Below are positions 1 to 8,780 of a stretch of 49,362 nt of DNA, one piece after another. The position numbers and the translations under genes are program-made. How positions within the stretch are numbered: the stretch's first letter is position 1; every line of letters starts with the position of its first letter. A model generated the notes under the pieces. The model was not told the origin of the DNA. It made no database searches and saw only the letters and a program-made list of their open reading frames with translations. Origin of the DNA: Flavobacterium psychrophilum (GTDB lineage: Bacteria; Bacteroidota; Bacteroidia; Flavobacteriales; Flavobacteriaceae); NCBI GenBank assembly GCA_945866505.1, contig CAMBHH010000002.1, positions 1-49,362 on the forward strand, written 5' to 3'.

Positions 1-546
1 TGGAATTACCGCCAGATTGGTATAAACCGCACTTGGGCTGTTTTCTTTTATTAAAAAAGCAAATGCATCAGTATAATTACAGGAACCTGTACCAGCATAT
101 TCTGTGGAAGCAAAGAGATAATCAAAACTCAAAAAATTAGTTAAGGGTACAAAATCGAACTCTAAAACCGTTGCTGTAACGGATGAAATTCCTAATACTC
201 GGTTCAAATCAAGATCGCCTGACCAACTGCCATCATTGTCGTTGCCTTTGTCAAAAATATACGGACCTACAGATTTTTTGGCATATTGTGTGCTCAAAAC
301 CACACCATCGGTAAATGGGAAACTACCTCCAGTACTAGTAAAATAACCATAACTATTTTGACTAACTGGGAATGAATCGCCTGTAGCAGAAAAATTCGAA
401 ACCTTAGCGCAGGAGCTGTTTACCAAAACATTTTCAACAAGTTGTTGGGCCGTATAAGAATCATCAACAGTTATATTTTGGGCAGTTACCAGGAAGGTGT
501 TGCAGCAAATTAAGCAAAAAAATACAATTGTTTGTCTCCATTTCAT
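1..546 (-). CDS. Choice-of-anchor L domain surface protein, N-terminal part only
   Basis: The reading frame opens at the ATG complementary to 544-546 and runs off the left edge, so 182 codons are visible. It starts with MKWRQTIVFFCLICCNTFLVTAQ, a typical signal peptide in which a hydrophobic core is followed by A-Q. Next comes NITVDDSYTAQQLVENVLV with conserved NSSCAKVSNF, then a stretch with DGVVLSTG-like spacing (TDGVVLSTQYAK) and FDFVPLTNFLSFDYLFASTEY. This is the pattern of the choice-of-anchor L domain of Bacteroidota secreted proteins, which usually end in a T9SS type B tail. The C-terminus lies outside the window, so size, repeats and sorting signal cannot be judged. It is transcribed divergently from the gene at 689. 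The function of this family is unknown; surface adhesion or matrix roles are inference. Confidence 0.85.
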   Translation of the reverse strand, partial: MKWRQTIVFFCLICCNTFLVTAQNITVDDSYTAQQLVENVLVNSSCAKVSNFSATGDSFPVSQNSYGYFTSTGGSFPFTDGVVLSTQYAKKSVGPYIFDKGNDNDGSWSGDLDLNRVLGISSVTATVLEFDFVPLTNFLSFDYLFASTEYAGTGSCNYTDAFAFLIKENSPSAVYTNLAVIP

Positions 547-639
547 AGTTTCGCAAAGATACTATAAAACTGCATTTTATTCAAGTATCAAATTTTATCA
601 TCAAGAACTACAGAAGTTGATTATTTCATTTCTTAAATT

Positions 640-671
640 TTGAATTAACTTGCGATAATAATGTAATTTTG
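640..671 (+). promoter_or_regulatory. Candidate promoter of the gene at 689
   Basis: TTG at 640-642, a 21-base spacer, then TAATTTTG at 664-671 fit the Bacteroidota sigma-factor consensus TTG-N19-21-TAnnTTTG. The ATG lies 18 bases downstream, which supports the start chosen for that gene. Confidence 0.6.
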
Positions 672-688
672 TTTAAAATTATTTCAAA

Positions 689-1747
689 ATGGATGAAGAG
701 CAATTAATGGTTTTCAAGAAACCTTCTTACCCTATAATTTCTCCCTTTTTAGACTATTTGCAGCGATTTGATCGGGTGTCAAAAGTTTCAATATTTTATG
801 ATGATTTGTTGCGGTTCTCGGGTTCTATCAATGTTTTTGATAAAAAAGATGTTGATACTTTGTGGGTTAGGGTATATTATAGTGAGTTTGAGAGAGCTGA
901 AATTGATTTGAATCTAAAAAAAATTTACTCTTACCTTCATTCAGATGGAAATACGGATATCATAAAATTTTTGAATGTTGATGCTATTGATTTTTGCACA
1001 TTTGGAAACTCAAAACCCTTCCGAGTTAAAGTCAGAAATATTCTCAACGACAATTATACTTATTTTTATGTAAAAAAAGCCGATGCCTCTCGAGTGTATG
1101 GCTTAGAATTAGAACATATACTTTCGCCAGACAAAATCGATTTTTTGGTTTATAAAGACACTTTAATCGAAGGGCATATTATGGGAATTCCCGGCGATGT
1201 TTTTATGGAGACACTTTTAAAAGATTGTTCTGAGGTCGAAAAAGCGCAAATTGCAAAGGAGTTTGTCAAATTCAATGAGCGTTGTATGATTAGGCTGTTA
1301 GGTGATATGAGGGCTTACAACTATGTTATTGTACCCATTCACGATTTTGACCAAGTAGTTTTTAAAATTCGTCCAATAGATTTTGACCAACAATGTTACG
1401 AGGGAAATTTGAAAGTATATCGACCACAATTTTTTAAAGAGAATTATCCAATGGTAAAATTAGTAAAAGATAAATTGGAAAATAGTTCTATCGAACAGTA
1501 TAAAAATGAGGAAAGAGCGGCTTTGGCCAAACGAATTTTTTCTAGCCAAAACCGAGTTAATAAATTATTGCACATTATGGGAAATGACAATATTGCTCCT
1601 GATAGTCATGTTGAACAATTAAAGTTAGAATTATACCGTTTAACTCATGATATCAATTTCAAAAGGGCGAAATCTATGGGAAATGTGCTCAGTTCAGCCT
1701 TTGATTTTATCACCCGAAATTATAAAAACATTTATAAAAGCATTTAA
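689..1747 (+). CDS. Conserved hypothetical protein with a kinase-like catalytic loop
   Basis: A soluble protein of 352 residues with no signal peptide or membrane segment. I do not recognise a named family. The centre resembles the C-lobe of aminoglycoside-phosphotransferase-like kinases. LGDMRAYN (Asp206 to Asn211) has the same D-x4-N spacing as the HGDLHPGN catalytic loop, and about 20 residues later PIDFDQQ (Asp231/Asp233) resembles the IDFD metal-binding segment. Upstream, LIEGHIMGIPGD (159-170) looks like the hinge region and YFYVKK (126-130) could supply the beta-3 lysine. The histidine of HGD is replaced by leucine, so activity is uncertain. The start is supported by the promoter at 640-671. 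The next gene follows 90 bases later. The kinase-like fold is inference; the motifs are visible. Confidence 0.75.
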   Translation: MDEEQLMVFKKPSYPIISPFLDYLQRFDRVSKVSIFYDDLLRFSGSINVFDKKDVDTLWVRVYYSEFERAEIDLNLKKIYSYLHSDGNTDIIKFLNVDAIDFCTFGNSKPFRVKVRNILNDNYTYFYVKKADASRVYGLELEHILSPDKIDFLVYKDTLIEGHIMGIPGDVFMETLLKDCSEVEKAQIAKEFVKFNERCMIRLLGDMRAYNYVIVPIHDFDQVVFKIRPIDFDQQCYEGNLKVYRPQFFKENYPMVKLVKDKLENSSIEQYKNEERAALAKRIFSSQNRVNKLLHIMGNDNIAPDSHVEQLKLELYRLTHDINFKRAKSMGNVLSSAFDFITRNYKNIYKSI

Positions 1748-1837
1748 TTTACCATTCGTTGTAAATAATCATTTTTTAGATCACTTCAATGTAAATCGAA
1801 TTAGTACTAACTCAAAGTAAATTACGAAATTACCTCT

Positions 1838-2554
1838 ATGAAAACATTGTACAAAAATAGTTTTTGGGTTTTGATTTGTTTAAATATTTTTGGTATTCAG
1901 GCACAGAATCTTTATAACAAATTGGACGATAAAGGCAACAAAGACGGCCTTTGGAAAGGAGTCTATGAAGATACCAAAAACCCAAAATACGAAGGCACTT
2001 TCGAGCACGGAAAAGAAGTGGGCATTTTTACTTTCTTTGATAATACCAAAACCAAAAGAATTATTGCTACCCGAGAATTCAATTCCAAAGACAATTCTGC
2101 TTTTACAATTGTGTATGATCAACTCAAAAATAAAGTAAGCGAAGGTAAAGTGGTCAATAAATTATACGAAGGTCAATGGAAGTATTATCACAAAGCCTCT
2201 AAAATGGTAATGACTATTGAAAATTATAGCAAAGGAAATTTAGAAGGCTTGCGTTCCGTTTTTTATCCCAGCGGAAAGATTGCCGAGGAAATTAACTATA
2301 AAAACAACCAGAAAAACGGATTTTACAAAAGATATACCGAGGCGGGAATCATCATTGAAGAATCCAATTATAAAAATGATCAATTTGATGGATTAGCCAT
2401 TTTCAGAGATCCTGACGATGGAAATATAGTTTCAAAAGGGAAATTTGTCAATGGAAAAAAAGCCGGAATTTGGCAGTTTTTCGAGAAAGGAAAATTGGTT
2501 AAAGAAGAGAATATGAGTTTTCCCAAAAATATTTCGAAAGCTAAAACAAATTAG
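1838..2554 (+). CDS. Secreted MORN/YwqK-type repeat protein
   Basis: 238 residues starting with a signal peptide (MKTLYKNSFWVLICLNIFGIQAQ). The mature part is built of short beta-hairpin-like repeats such as DGLWKGVYED, YEGTFEHGKEVGIFTFF, YEGQWKYYHK, YPSGKIAEEINYKNNQKNGFYKRY and SKGKFVNGKKAGIWQFFEKGKLV. This G-x-W/F-x-x-Y/F plus G-K-x-x-E pattern is typical of MORN-variant proteins often annotated as 'toxin-antitoxin system YwqK family antitoxin'. That name says little about function here, and no toxin partner is adjacent. It is probably periplasmic or on the cell surface. It stands between two plus-strand genes with no clear promoter of its own. Confidence 0.85.
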   Translation: MKTLYKNSFWVLICLNIFGIQAQNLYNKLDDKGNKDGLWKGVYEDTKNPKYEGTFEHGKEVGIFTFFDNTKTKRIIATREFNSKDNSAFTIVYDQLKNKVSEGKVVNKLYEGQWKYYHKASKMVMTIENYSKGNLEGLRSVFYPSGKIAEEINYKNNQKNGFYKRYTEAGIIIEESNYKNDQFDGLAIFRDPDDGNIVSKGKFVNGKKAGIWQFFEKGKLVKEENMSFPKNISKAKTN

Positions 2555-2622
2555 TCTTATTTCTCTTCTTTTTGAACTTAAATAGTACAATCAGGAAATA
2601 TACTTTGTGCTTTTACTTTGTT

Positions 2623-2638
2623 AGTTCGCTATCGCTCG
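2623..2638. repeat. Short dispersed repeat, copy 1
   Basis: AGTTCGCTATCGCTCG at this site recurs with one change at 26354-26369 (AGTTCGCTATAGCTCG). Both copies are intergenic and unusually GC-rich for their surroundings, suggesting a family of small dispersed elements in this genome. Confidence 0.45.
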
Positions 2639-2679
2639 TGTGCGGTAAATTTTTTCAACAAACCTGCCGTAAATCTTTG

Positions 2680-2687
2680 TAACTTTG
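2680..2687 (+). promoter_or_regulatory. Candidate -7 element for mnmA
   Basis: TAACTTTG matches TAnnTTTG and lies 28 bases before the mnmA ATG. No TTG is seen at the usual distance upstream. Confidence 0.4.
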
Positions 2688-2715
2688 CCCCTGATAAAAT
2701 TATAATTATTTCAAA

Positions 2716-3903
2716 ATGAAACGTGTAGTTGTTGGGCTTTCAGGTGGTGTAGATTCGAGTGTTGCGGCGTATTTATTGCAGCAGCAAGGCTATGAAGTCA
2801 TAGGTCTTTTTATGAAAAATTGGCACGACGACTCGGTTACAATTTCTAACGATTGTCCGTGGCTCGAAGACAGCAATGATGCTTTATTGGTTGCCGAAAA
2901 ACTGGGAATTCCTTTCCAAACCGTGGATTTAAGCGAAGAATACAAAGAAAAAATCGTGGACTATATGTTCAACGAATACGAAAAAGGGCGAACTCCAAAC
3001 CCCGATGTTCTTTGCAATCGCGAAATAAAATTTGATGTTTTTATGAAAATCGCTTTAAGTCTTGGTGCCGATTATGTGGCAACAGGTCATTATTGCCGAA
3101 AAGGAGAAACCGAAGTTAATGGCGAAAAAGTGTACCAACTTTTGGCTGGAGCCGATACTAATAAAGATCAATCGTATTTTCTATGTCAATTATCGCAAGA
3201 GCAATTGGCGAAATCCTTATTCCCAATTGGAGAATTAACAAAACCCGAAGTGCGCGAAATTGCTTTAGAATTGGATTTGGTTACCGCCGAAAAGAAAGAT
3301 TCGCAAGGCTTGTGTTTCATTGGAAAAGTAAGATTGCCTGAGTTTCTGCAACAAAAATTACAACCCAAAGAAGGTTTGATTTACCAAATCGACAAAAACG
3401 ATCCGGTTTATACTTTAGAAAAAGGAGCTAATCTTTCTTTAGAAGAATCTTTAGCTTTCGACTCTAAAAAAATAGACTACACTCCAGAAATGGGGAAAGT
3501 GGTGGGCAAACACCAAGGTGCACATTATTTTACTATTGGACAAAGAAAAGGTCTCAATGTTGGTGGGACAACCGATCCTTTGTTTATCATTTCCACCAAT
3601 GTATTGACCAATACAATTTATACCGGTTTAAGTAGTCATCATCTTGGATTGTTTAAGAAAGCGTTGTTTATCGAAAAATCCGAAGTGCATTGGATTCGCA
3701 CTGATTTAGCTCTAGCCAATGCAGATACAAGGGAAGTAATGGCACGAATTCGCTACCGTCAACCTTTGCAAAAAGCGACTTTATACCAATTCGAAAGTGG
3801 AATGTATGTAGCATTTGAAGAACCACAATCCGCCATCACCGAAGGACAATTCGTGGCTTGGTATTTAGACGATGAATTAGTTGGTTCGGGAGTTATTGCT
3901 TAA
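2716..3903 (+). CDS. mnmA: tRNA-specific 2-thiouridylase MnmA
   Basis: 395 residues. The enzyme transfers sulfur to C2 of the wobble uridine (U34) in tRNAs for Lys, Glu and Gln, activating the base with ATP. The N-terminal PP-loop SGGVDSS is at 9-15. The two catalytic cysteines are visible: Cys100 in [14 protein letters not shown] and Cys200 in [16 protein letters not shown] (123-128) and the C-terminal beta-barrel segment [11 protein letters not shown] and ARIRYRQP are also family features. A longer linker than in E. coli MnmA (about residues 205-270) is common in Bacteroidota. The next gene begins 28 bases downstream on the same strand and may be co-transcribed. The start is the only ATG directly before the PP-loop strand. 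Confidence 0.97.
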   Translation: MKRVVVGLSGGVDSSVAAYLLQQQGYEVIGLFMKNWHDDSVTISNDCPWLEDSNDALLVAEKLGIPFQTVDLSEEYKEKIVDYMFNEYEKGRTPNPDVLCNREIKFDVFMKIALSLGADYVATGHYCRKGETEVNGEKVYQLLAGADTNKDQSYFLCQLSQEQLAKSLFPIGELTKPEVREIALELDLVTAEKKDSQGLCFIGKVRLPEFLQQKLQPKEGLIYQIDKNDPVYTLEKGANLSLEESLAFDSKKIDYTPEMGKVVGKHQGAHYFTIGQRKGLNVGGTTDPLFIISTNVLTNTIYTGLSSHHLGLFKKALFIEKSEVHWIRTDLALANADTREVMARIRYRQPLQKATLYQFESGMYVAFEEPQSAITEGQFVAWYLDDELVGSGVIA

Positions 3904-3931
3904 AATTAGTCTTTAATTTAAAATAAAATAT

Positions 3932-5572
3932 ATGAAAAAAATTATCCTTTTGCTGTTTTTAGTTTCCAGTTTTGTTGGTTTTTCACAAGAAGATGCTTGG
4001 GTATATTTTAAAGATAAACCCAATTCGACAACAGACCTCGAAAATCCATTGACCATACTTTCTCAGAGAGCTTTGGACAGAAGAACAGCCCAAGGAATTG
4101 CTTTGGATCTAAAAGATGTGCCTATTTACCAACCCTATATTAATCAGGTAACCAATTCATCTGGAATTATTGTAAAAGCCAAATCTAAATGGTTGAATTG
4201 TGTTCACGTTCGGGGTTCTGTGGCTAATATTAATGCTCTGAAATTATTGTCTTCTGTATTGAAAGTTGATTTTGCCGACAAGAGTTTGAATAGTTCTGCC
4301 AATAAAACCAAAGCAAAATTAAAATTCAAGCCTGTAAATAAAACGATGGAAAGCGCTGTTACATTCAACTATGGTATTTCTGCAAATCAAATTCAAATGC
4401 TCAACGGACATTTGTTGCATCAAATGGATTACACAGGCTCCGGAAAAATAATAGCGGTTATGGATTCAGGTTTTCCCGGAGTAGATTCCGCACTTCCTTT
4501 TCAGAGGTTAAGAAACAACAATCAAATTCTTGGTGGCTATGATTTTATTAATAAAAGAAGTAATTATTATGCTGGCCACAATCACGGAACCTATGTTTTG
4601 TCTTCAATGGGAGGTTTTGTTGATGGACAATTAGTAGGAACAGCTCCAGATGCGAAGTATTATTTGTATATAACTGAGGATGCTATTTCTGCATTTCCCT
4701 ATTCTGAAAATCCTGTCGAAGAATCGAATTGGGTCGAAGCCGCCGAAGAAGCCGATAGAGTAGGAGTTGATATTATTTCTACTTCATTAGGCTATTTTGG
4801 TTATGATAATCCCAGTTATAGTCACATTTATTCGGATATGACAGGGAATTTAGCTTTTGCATCGCAAGGAGCCAATATAGCTTTTGAAAAAGGAATTATT
4901 GTGGTCGCAAGTGCCGGAAATGAAGGTCAGGAAACAGAGCCACACATTGGAATTCCCGCCGAGGCCAAAAATGTAATTGCCGTTGGTGCTGTACAAGCCG
5001 ATGAAAACTATGCTTTGTTTAGTTCAATTGGTCCAAGTTATGACGGTCGAGTAAAACCAGATGTGATGGCTCAAGGACAAAGTGTAGTATTGTCAGATCC
5101 AGCTGGAAATCTAGTTACTGGAAGTGGAACGTCATTTTCTTGTCCTATAACTTCCGGAATGGTGGCTTGTTTGTGGCAAGCTTTACCCGGCAAAACAGCT
5201 CAACAAATCAAACAATTAATTCAGCAATCTTCAGATAATTTTAATCCAATACTTAAATCGCAACCAAAATTCGGTTATGGAATTCCTGATTTTAATTTGG
5301 CTTTAGCCAATGGATTGTCGGTTACTGATTTTTCGAAAACTGATTTTAATGTTTATCCAAATCCAACCCATGATTCAATTTCTGTCACTTTGCCCAATAA
5401 ATCCGATGTAAAAACTATTGCCATTTATACGATTTTAGGACAAAAAGTTTTGGAGAAAAATATTTCCAATCAATCACCAACTATTTCCTTAACATCTTTG
5501 AATAGTGGCATCTATTTCTATAAAATTGAATCGAATGGTTTTTCTAAAAGCGGAAAAATTATTAAACAGTAA
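3932..5572 (+). CDS. Secreted subtilisin-like serine protease (S8) with T9SS tail
   Basis: 546 residues. A signal peptide (MKKIILLLFLVSSFVGFSQ) is followed by a propeptide-like region to about residue 150. The S8 catalytic domain then shows the triad Asp178 (AVMDSGFPG), His218 (GHNHGT) and Ser401 (GTSFSCP), with Asn330 (SAGNEG) as the oxyanion-hole residue. From about 473 the NVYPNPTHDSISV segment through GIYFYKIE to the final KSGKIIKQ is a type A C-terminal sorting domain of the type IX secretion system. The protease is therefore probably exported through the outer membrane and released or anchored to the surface. It probably degrades extracellular protein for nutrition (inference). It sits 28 bases after mnmA and 12 bases before the next gene, so an operon is plausible although the functions are unrelated. 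Confidence 0.95.
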   Translation: MKKIILLLFLVSSFVGFSQEDAWVYFKDKPNSTTDLENPLTILSQRALDRRTAQGIALDLKDVPIYQPYINQVTNSSGIIVKAKSKWLNCVHVRGSVANINALKLLSSVLKVDFADKSLNSSANKTKAKLKFKPVNKTMESAVTFNYGISANQIQMLNGHLLHQMDYTGSGKIIAVMDSGFPGVDSALPFQRLRNNNQILGGYDFINKRSNYYAGHNHGTYVLSSMGGFVDGQLVGTAPDAKYYLYITEDAISAFPYSENPVEESNWVEAAEEADRVGVDIISTSLGYFGYDNPSYSHIYSDMTGNLAFASQGANIAFEKGIIVVASAGNEGQETEPHIGIPAEAKNVIAVGAVQADENYALFSSIGPSYDGRVKPDVMAQGQSVVLSDPAGNLVTGSGTSFSCPITSGMVACLWQALPGKTAQQIKQLIQQSSDNFNPILKSQPKFGYGIPDFNLALANGLSVTDFSKTDFNVYPNPTHDSISVTLPNKSDVKTIAIYTILGQKVLEKNISNQSPTISLTSLNSGIYFYKIESNGFSKSGKIIKQ

Positions 5573-5584
5573 TTTGAGAATTCA

Positions 5585-6529
5585 ATGAATAAAATTACCC
5601 AACTTTTCAACGTCAAATACCCAATTATTCAAGGAGGAATGATTTGGAATTCGGGTTATAAATTAGCAAGCGCTGTTAGTAATGCTGGTGGTTTGGGATT
5701 GATTGGAGCAGGCTCGATGTATCCAGAAGTGCTGCGGGAACACATTCAAAAATGTAAAAAAGCTACCGATAAACCTTTTGGTGTCAATGTCCCGATGTTG
5801 TATGCGAACATCGAGGAAATCATCAATATTATTGTCGAAGAAGGCGTGAAAATCATTTTTACATCGGCAGGAAATCCAAAAACTTGGACTTCTTTTTTGA
5901 AGGAAAAAGGAATAATCGTAGTTCACGTGGTGAGTAGTTCGGTTTTTGCATTGAAAGCGCAAGAGGCGGGAGTGGATGCCATTGTTGCAGAAGGATTTGA
6001 AGCCGGCGGACATAACGGAAGAGAAGAAACTACCACTTTTACCTTGATTCCAATGGTGAAGGAAAATATCAAAATTCCACTTATTGCTGCCGGAGGAATT
6101 GCATCTGGTCGAGGAATGCTTGCTGCAATGGTTCTTGGAGCAGATGGAGTGCAAGTCGGAAGTCGTTTTGCTGCTTCGGTAGAATCTTCGGCACACGAAA
6201 ATTTCAAAAACAGAATTCTGGAAACCAAGGAAGGAGAAACGCAACTCACCTTAAAAGAATTAGCTCCTGTTCGTTTGATTAAAAATAAATTTTACCAGGA
6301 CGTTCAAGATTTGTATGCCAAATGTCCAACCAAAGAAGATTTGTCGGAACTTTTGGGCAGGGCAAGAGCCAAGCTAGGAATGTTTGAAGGCGATTTGGAT
6401 GACGGCGAACTCGAAATTGGCCAAATTGCAGGATTGATTCACACGATAAAACCAGCCGCAAAAATCATTGAGGAAATGATTACTGATTATAATCTGGCTA
6501 GAAAAGAAGTTGAGAAATTCGATTTCTAG
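5585..6529 (+). CDS. Nitronate monooxygenase-family flavoprotein
   Basis: 314 residues of the FMN-dependent 2-nitropropane dioxygenase/FabK-like TIM barrel family. Visible features are the N-terminal YPIIQGGMIW, the phosphate-binding SNAGGLGLIGAGS, FGVNVPM, AEGFEAGGHNG containing the family's active-site His, and IPLIAAGGIASGRGMLAAMVLGADGVQVGSRFAA for FMN phosphate binding. These enzymes oxidise alkyl nitronates or reduce enoyl-ACP. In this length class the substrate cannot be fixed from sequence, and nitronate monooxygenase is the usual annotation. It starts 12 bases after the protease gene. It has no signal peptide, so it is cytoplasmic. Confidence 0.9.
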   Translation: MNKITQLFNVKYPIIQGGMIWNSGYKLASAVSNAGGLGLIGAGSMYPEVLREHIQKCKKATDKPFGVNVPMLYANIEEIINIIVEEGVKIIFTSAGNPKTWTSFLKEKGIIVVHVVSSSVFALKAQEAGVDAIVAEGFEAGGHNGREETTTFTLIPMVKENIKIPLIAAGGIASGRGMLAAMVLGADGVQVGSRFAASVESSAHENFKNRILETKEGETQLTLKELAPVRLIKNKFYQDVQDLYAKCPTKEDLSELLGRARAKLGMFEGDLDDGELEIGQIAGLIHTIKPAAKIIEEMITDYNLARKEVEKFDF

Positions 6530-6542
6530 TTCCAAATTTTAG

Positions 6543-6550
6543 TACTTTTG
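6543..6550 (+). promoter_or_regulatory. Candidate -7 element for the gene at 6573
   Basis: TACTTTTG matches TAnnTTTG and ends 22 bases before the ATG. No TTG is seen at the usual spacing. Confidence 0.4.
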
Positions 6551-6572
6551 AACAGTTACAATTTTATAGCAA

Positions 6573-6986
6573 ATGACTAAAATTAAAATAATTACAATTC
6601 TGGCATTCTTCACATTGACATTGAACCAATCTTACGGTCAAATATACAAATTCAAAACTTCGGGTTTGAGCGTTATGCAGAAAGACCAAAGAGGAAAGTG
6701 GGGAAAATGGTCTGATTTAAAATTAGTAAATATTTTTGTAAAACTAGACACTGACAAAAGCCGAATTGTGGTGTATTCAGAGGTTATTCAATTGTTCGAA
6801 ATTATAGATTATATCCCTTTAGAAGAAAGCGAAACCGATAGTGTTTATGCATTTACCTGCAAAGACAATAATGGCGAAGATTGTACACTTTCTATTATTA
6901 CTAGGAAAAAGCAAGACAATAGGAAGCAACTTTACATCAATTATGAAGATAGAATCATACTTTATAATATCTTCAATTTAAAATAA
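6573..6986 (+). CDS. Small secreted hypothetical protein
   Basis: 137 residues starting with a signal peptide (MTKIKIITILAFFTLTLNQSYGQ). I do not recognise a named domain. The mature part reads IYKFKTSGLSVMQKDQRGKWGKWSDL, followed by alternating hydrophobic strands (VNIFVKLD, SRIVVYSEVIQLFEII), two cysteines in TCKDNNGEDCTLSI that may pair in the periplasm, and a final strand QLYINYEDRIILYNI. This suggests a small beta-sheet protein of about 110 residues. A possible promoter lies at 6543-6550. Nothing in the neighbourhood points to a role. Confidence 0.8.
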   Translation: MTKIKIITILAFFTLTLNQSYGQIYKFKTSGLSVMQKDQRGKWGKWSDLKLVNIFVKLDTDKSRIVVYSEVIQLFEIIDYIPLEESETDSVYAFTCKDNNGEDCTLSIITRKKQDNRKQLYINYEDRIILYNIFNLK

Positions 6987-7059
6987 TTTGTTGGGTTAAG
7001 ATACTATTAATTCTATCCAAAAAATCTCTGGCCAGTTCAGTTTCTACAATTCGAATCTG

Positions 7060-7067
7060 TATTTTTG
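7060..7067 (+). promoter_or_regulatory. Candidate -7 element for pafA
   Basis: TATTTTTG matches TAnnTTTG, 20 bases before the ATG. No PHO-box-like direct repeat was evident by eye. Confidence 0.45.
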
Positions 7068-7087
7068 TACTAATAAAATTCACATAC

Positions 7088-8704
7088 ATGAAAAAGTTAT
7101 TTTTGTTGTTCACCTTGGTTATAATTTCGAATGTTCAAGCGCAACAACGACCAAAATTAGTAGTTGGAATAGTTGTTGATCAAATGAAAATGGAATATTT
7201 ATATCGTTTTTCAGATGATTTTTCTCCAAATGGTTTCAAGCGTTTGATGGAAAAGGGATTTGTTTTTCATAATGCCAATTTCAATTATATGCCCACATAT
7301 ACTGGACCTGGACACGCCTCTATTTACACTGGAGCCACACCAACTGTCAATGGAATTGTCGGTAATGATTGGTTTAGTCGAAAGTTAGGAAAATCGATGT
7401 ACTGTACTGATGATGCTTCTGTGAAAACCATTGGTGACGGAACAGATAAAGAAGGAGCAATGTCTCCAAAAAATCTCTTAAGCACTACCATTACTGACGA
7501 ATTGCGATTGGGAACCAATTTCCAAGGCAAAGTAATTGGGATGAGTTTGAAAGATCGTGGCGCTATTTTGCCAGCAGGCCATTTTGCAAATTGGGCATTT
7601 TGGTACAGTGGAACAGGAGCGTTTATTTCAAGTACATTTTATGGTGCAACACTACCAAACTGGGTAACTCAATTCAATAACGAGAAAAACTATATGTCGT
7701 ATATCAATAATGGTTGGAGCTTATTGAAACCAGCGACTGATTATAACGAAAGTTTGCAAGATGACAATCCGTATGAAGGTAAATTATACAATTCTGACAA
7801 ACCAGTTTTTCCGTACAATCTGAAGCAAATGTATGATAAGCAAGGTGCCGAAGTAATGCGCTCTACTCCTTTTGGGAATGATTTATTGGCTGATTTTGCT
7901 AAAAAAGCTATCGAAAAAGAAGAATTAGGAAAAGACAATATAACCGATTTCCTGACTGTTAGTTTCTCTTCTACTGATTATGTTGGTCATATTCTAGGGC
8001 CTAGATCAATGGAATTGCAAGATACGTATTTGCGATTGGACTTAACTATTGCTGACTTTTTGAACTATTTAGACAAAACAGTAGGCAAGGATAATTATTT
8101 ACTTTTCTTAACTGCCGATCACGCATGTGCTGAAAATGCAACTCATTTAAAAGACCATAAATACAATGTAAAAAATGTTCCATCAAAGGATATCTCTAAA
8201 GGGATTAAAGAGTTTTCTACTGCAACTTTTGGTGAAAATCTAGTAGTGGAATATTCAAATTTTAATGTTTATTTTAATAAGGAAATAATCAAATCCAAGG
8301 GTTTGGAATTATCCAAAGTAAAACAAACTTTCAAGGATTATTTAATGACTCAGGAGCAAGTAAAACGGGTTTATACTGAAGAAGAAATTTTGGCTTCGAC
8401 AGGAAACGATTATTTCTTAAATTTTATCAAAAACGGTTATGATGTTTCCCAAAACGGTGATTTGGTTGTGCTAGACAAACCCGGATATATAGAATATGGT
8501 GCAACTGGAACTTCTCACGGAACACCTTATGCTTATGACACACACGCGCCATTGCTTTTTTATGGTTGGAAAATAAAGGCAGGAGAAAGTTTCGATAAAA
8601 AGGAAATAACTGAAATTGCGCCAACGTTAGCATTAAAACTCAAATTGGAGATGCCAAACGGTACAGAAGGAAAGGTTTTGACCGAAATTTTAGGGGAGAA
8701 ATAG
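7088..8704 (+). CDS. pafA: Alkaline phosphatase PafA
   Basis: 538 residues with a signal peptide (MKKLFLLFTLVIISNVQA). It is a periplasmic phosphomonoesterase of the alkaline phosphatase superfamily, related to the well-studied PafA of Elizabethkingia. The nucleophile Thr72 lies in YTGPGHAS. The first zinc ligand Asp31 is in VVDQMKMEY, the phosphate-contacting Asn93 is in VGNDWF, and the Lys155/Arg157 pair that marks monoesterases is in SLKDRGA. Further metal ligands are Asp297/His301 (STDYVGHILG), Asp344/His345 (TADHAC) and His486 (YDTHAPL). All catalytic residues I can match to the family are present, so it should be active. It frees phosphate from organic phosphates for uptake. It has its own promoter and converges on lysA. 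Confidence 0.95.
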   Translation: MKKLFLLFTLVIISNVQAQQRPKLVVGIVVDQMKMEYLYRFSDDFSPNGFKRLMEKGFVFHNANFNYMPTYTGPGHASIYTGATPTVNGIVGNDWFSRKLGKSMYCTDDASVKTIGDGTDKEGAMSPKNLLSTTITDELRLGTNFQGKVIGMSLKDRGAILPAGHFANWAFWYSGTGAFISSTFYGATLPNWVTQFNNEKNYMSYINNGWSLLKPATDYNESLQDDNPYEGKLYNSDKPVFPYNLKQMYDKQGAEVMRSTPFGNDLLADFAKKAIEKEELGKDNITDFLTVSFSSTDYVGHILGPRSMELQDTYLRLDLTIADFLNYLDKTVGKDNYLLFLTADHACAENATHLKDHKYNVKNVPSKDISKGIKEFSTATFGENLVVEYSNFNVYFNKEIIKSKGLELSKVKQTFKDYLMTQEQVKRVYTEEEILASTGNDYFLNFIKNGYDVSQNGDLVVLDKPGYIEYGATGTSHGTPYAYDTHAPLLFYGWKIKAGESFDKKEITEIAPTLALKLKLEMPNGTEGKVLTEILGEK

Positions 8705-8734
8705 ATTTTGATTTAAAAATTTTCACATTCTCGA

Positions 8735-8771
8735 AAAAAAATCCCATTTCGTTTTTCATTGAAATGGGATT
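8735..8771 (-). terminator. Rho-independent terminator of lysA
   Basis: A perfect 11-bp stem (8740-8750 with 8761-8771) around a 10-base loop. Read on the minus strand it is followed by a run of eight U. It sits just past the lysA stop codon and may also slow convergent pafA transcription. Confidence 0.85.
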
Positions 8772-8780
8772 CTAAATTTA

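Noticed and set aside
1838..2554. Toxin-antitoxin module, from the usual YwqK family name
   Set aside because: The protein has a signal peptide and MORN-like repeats, and no toxin gene is adjacent; the family label is not evidence of such a module.
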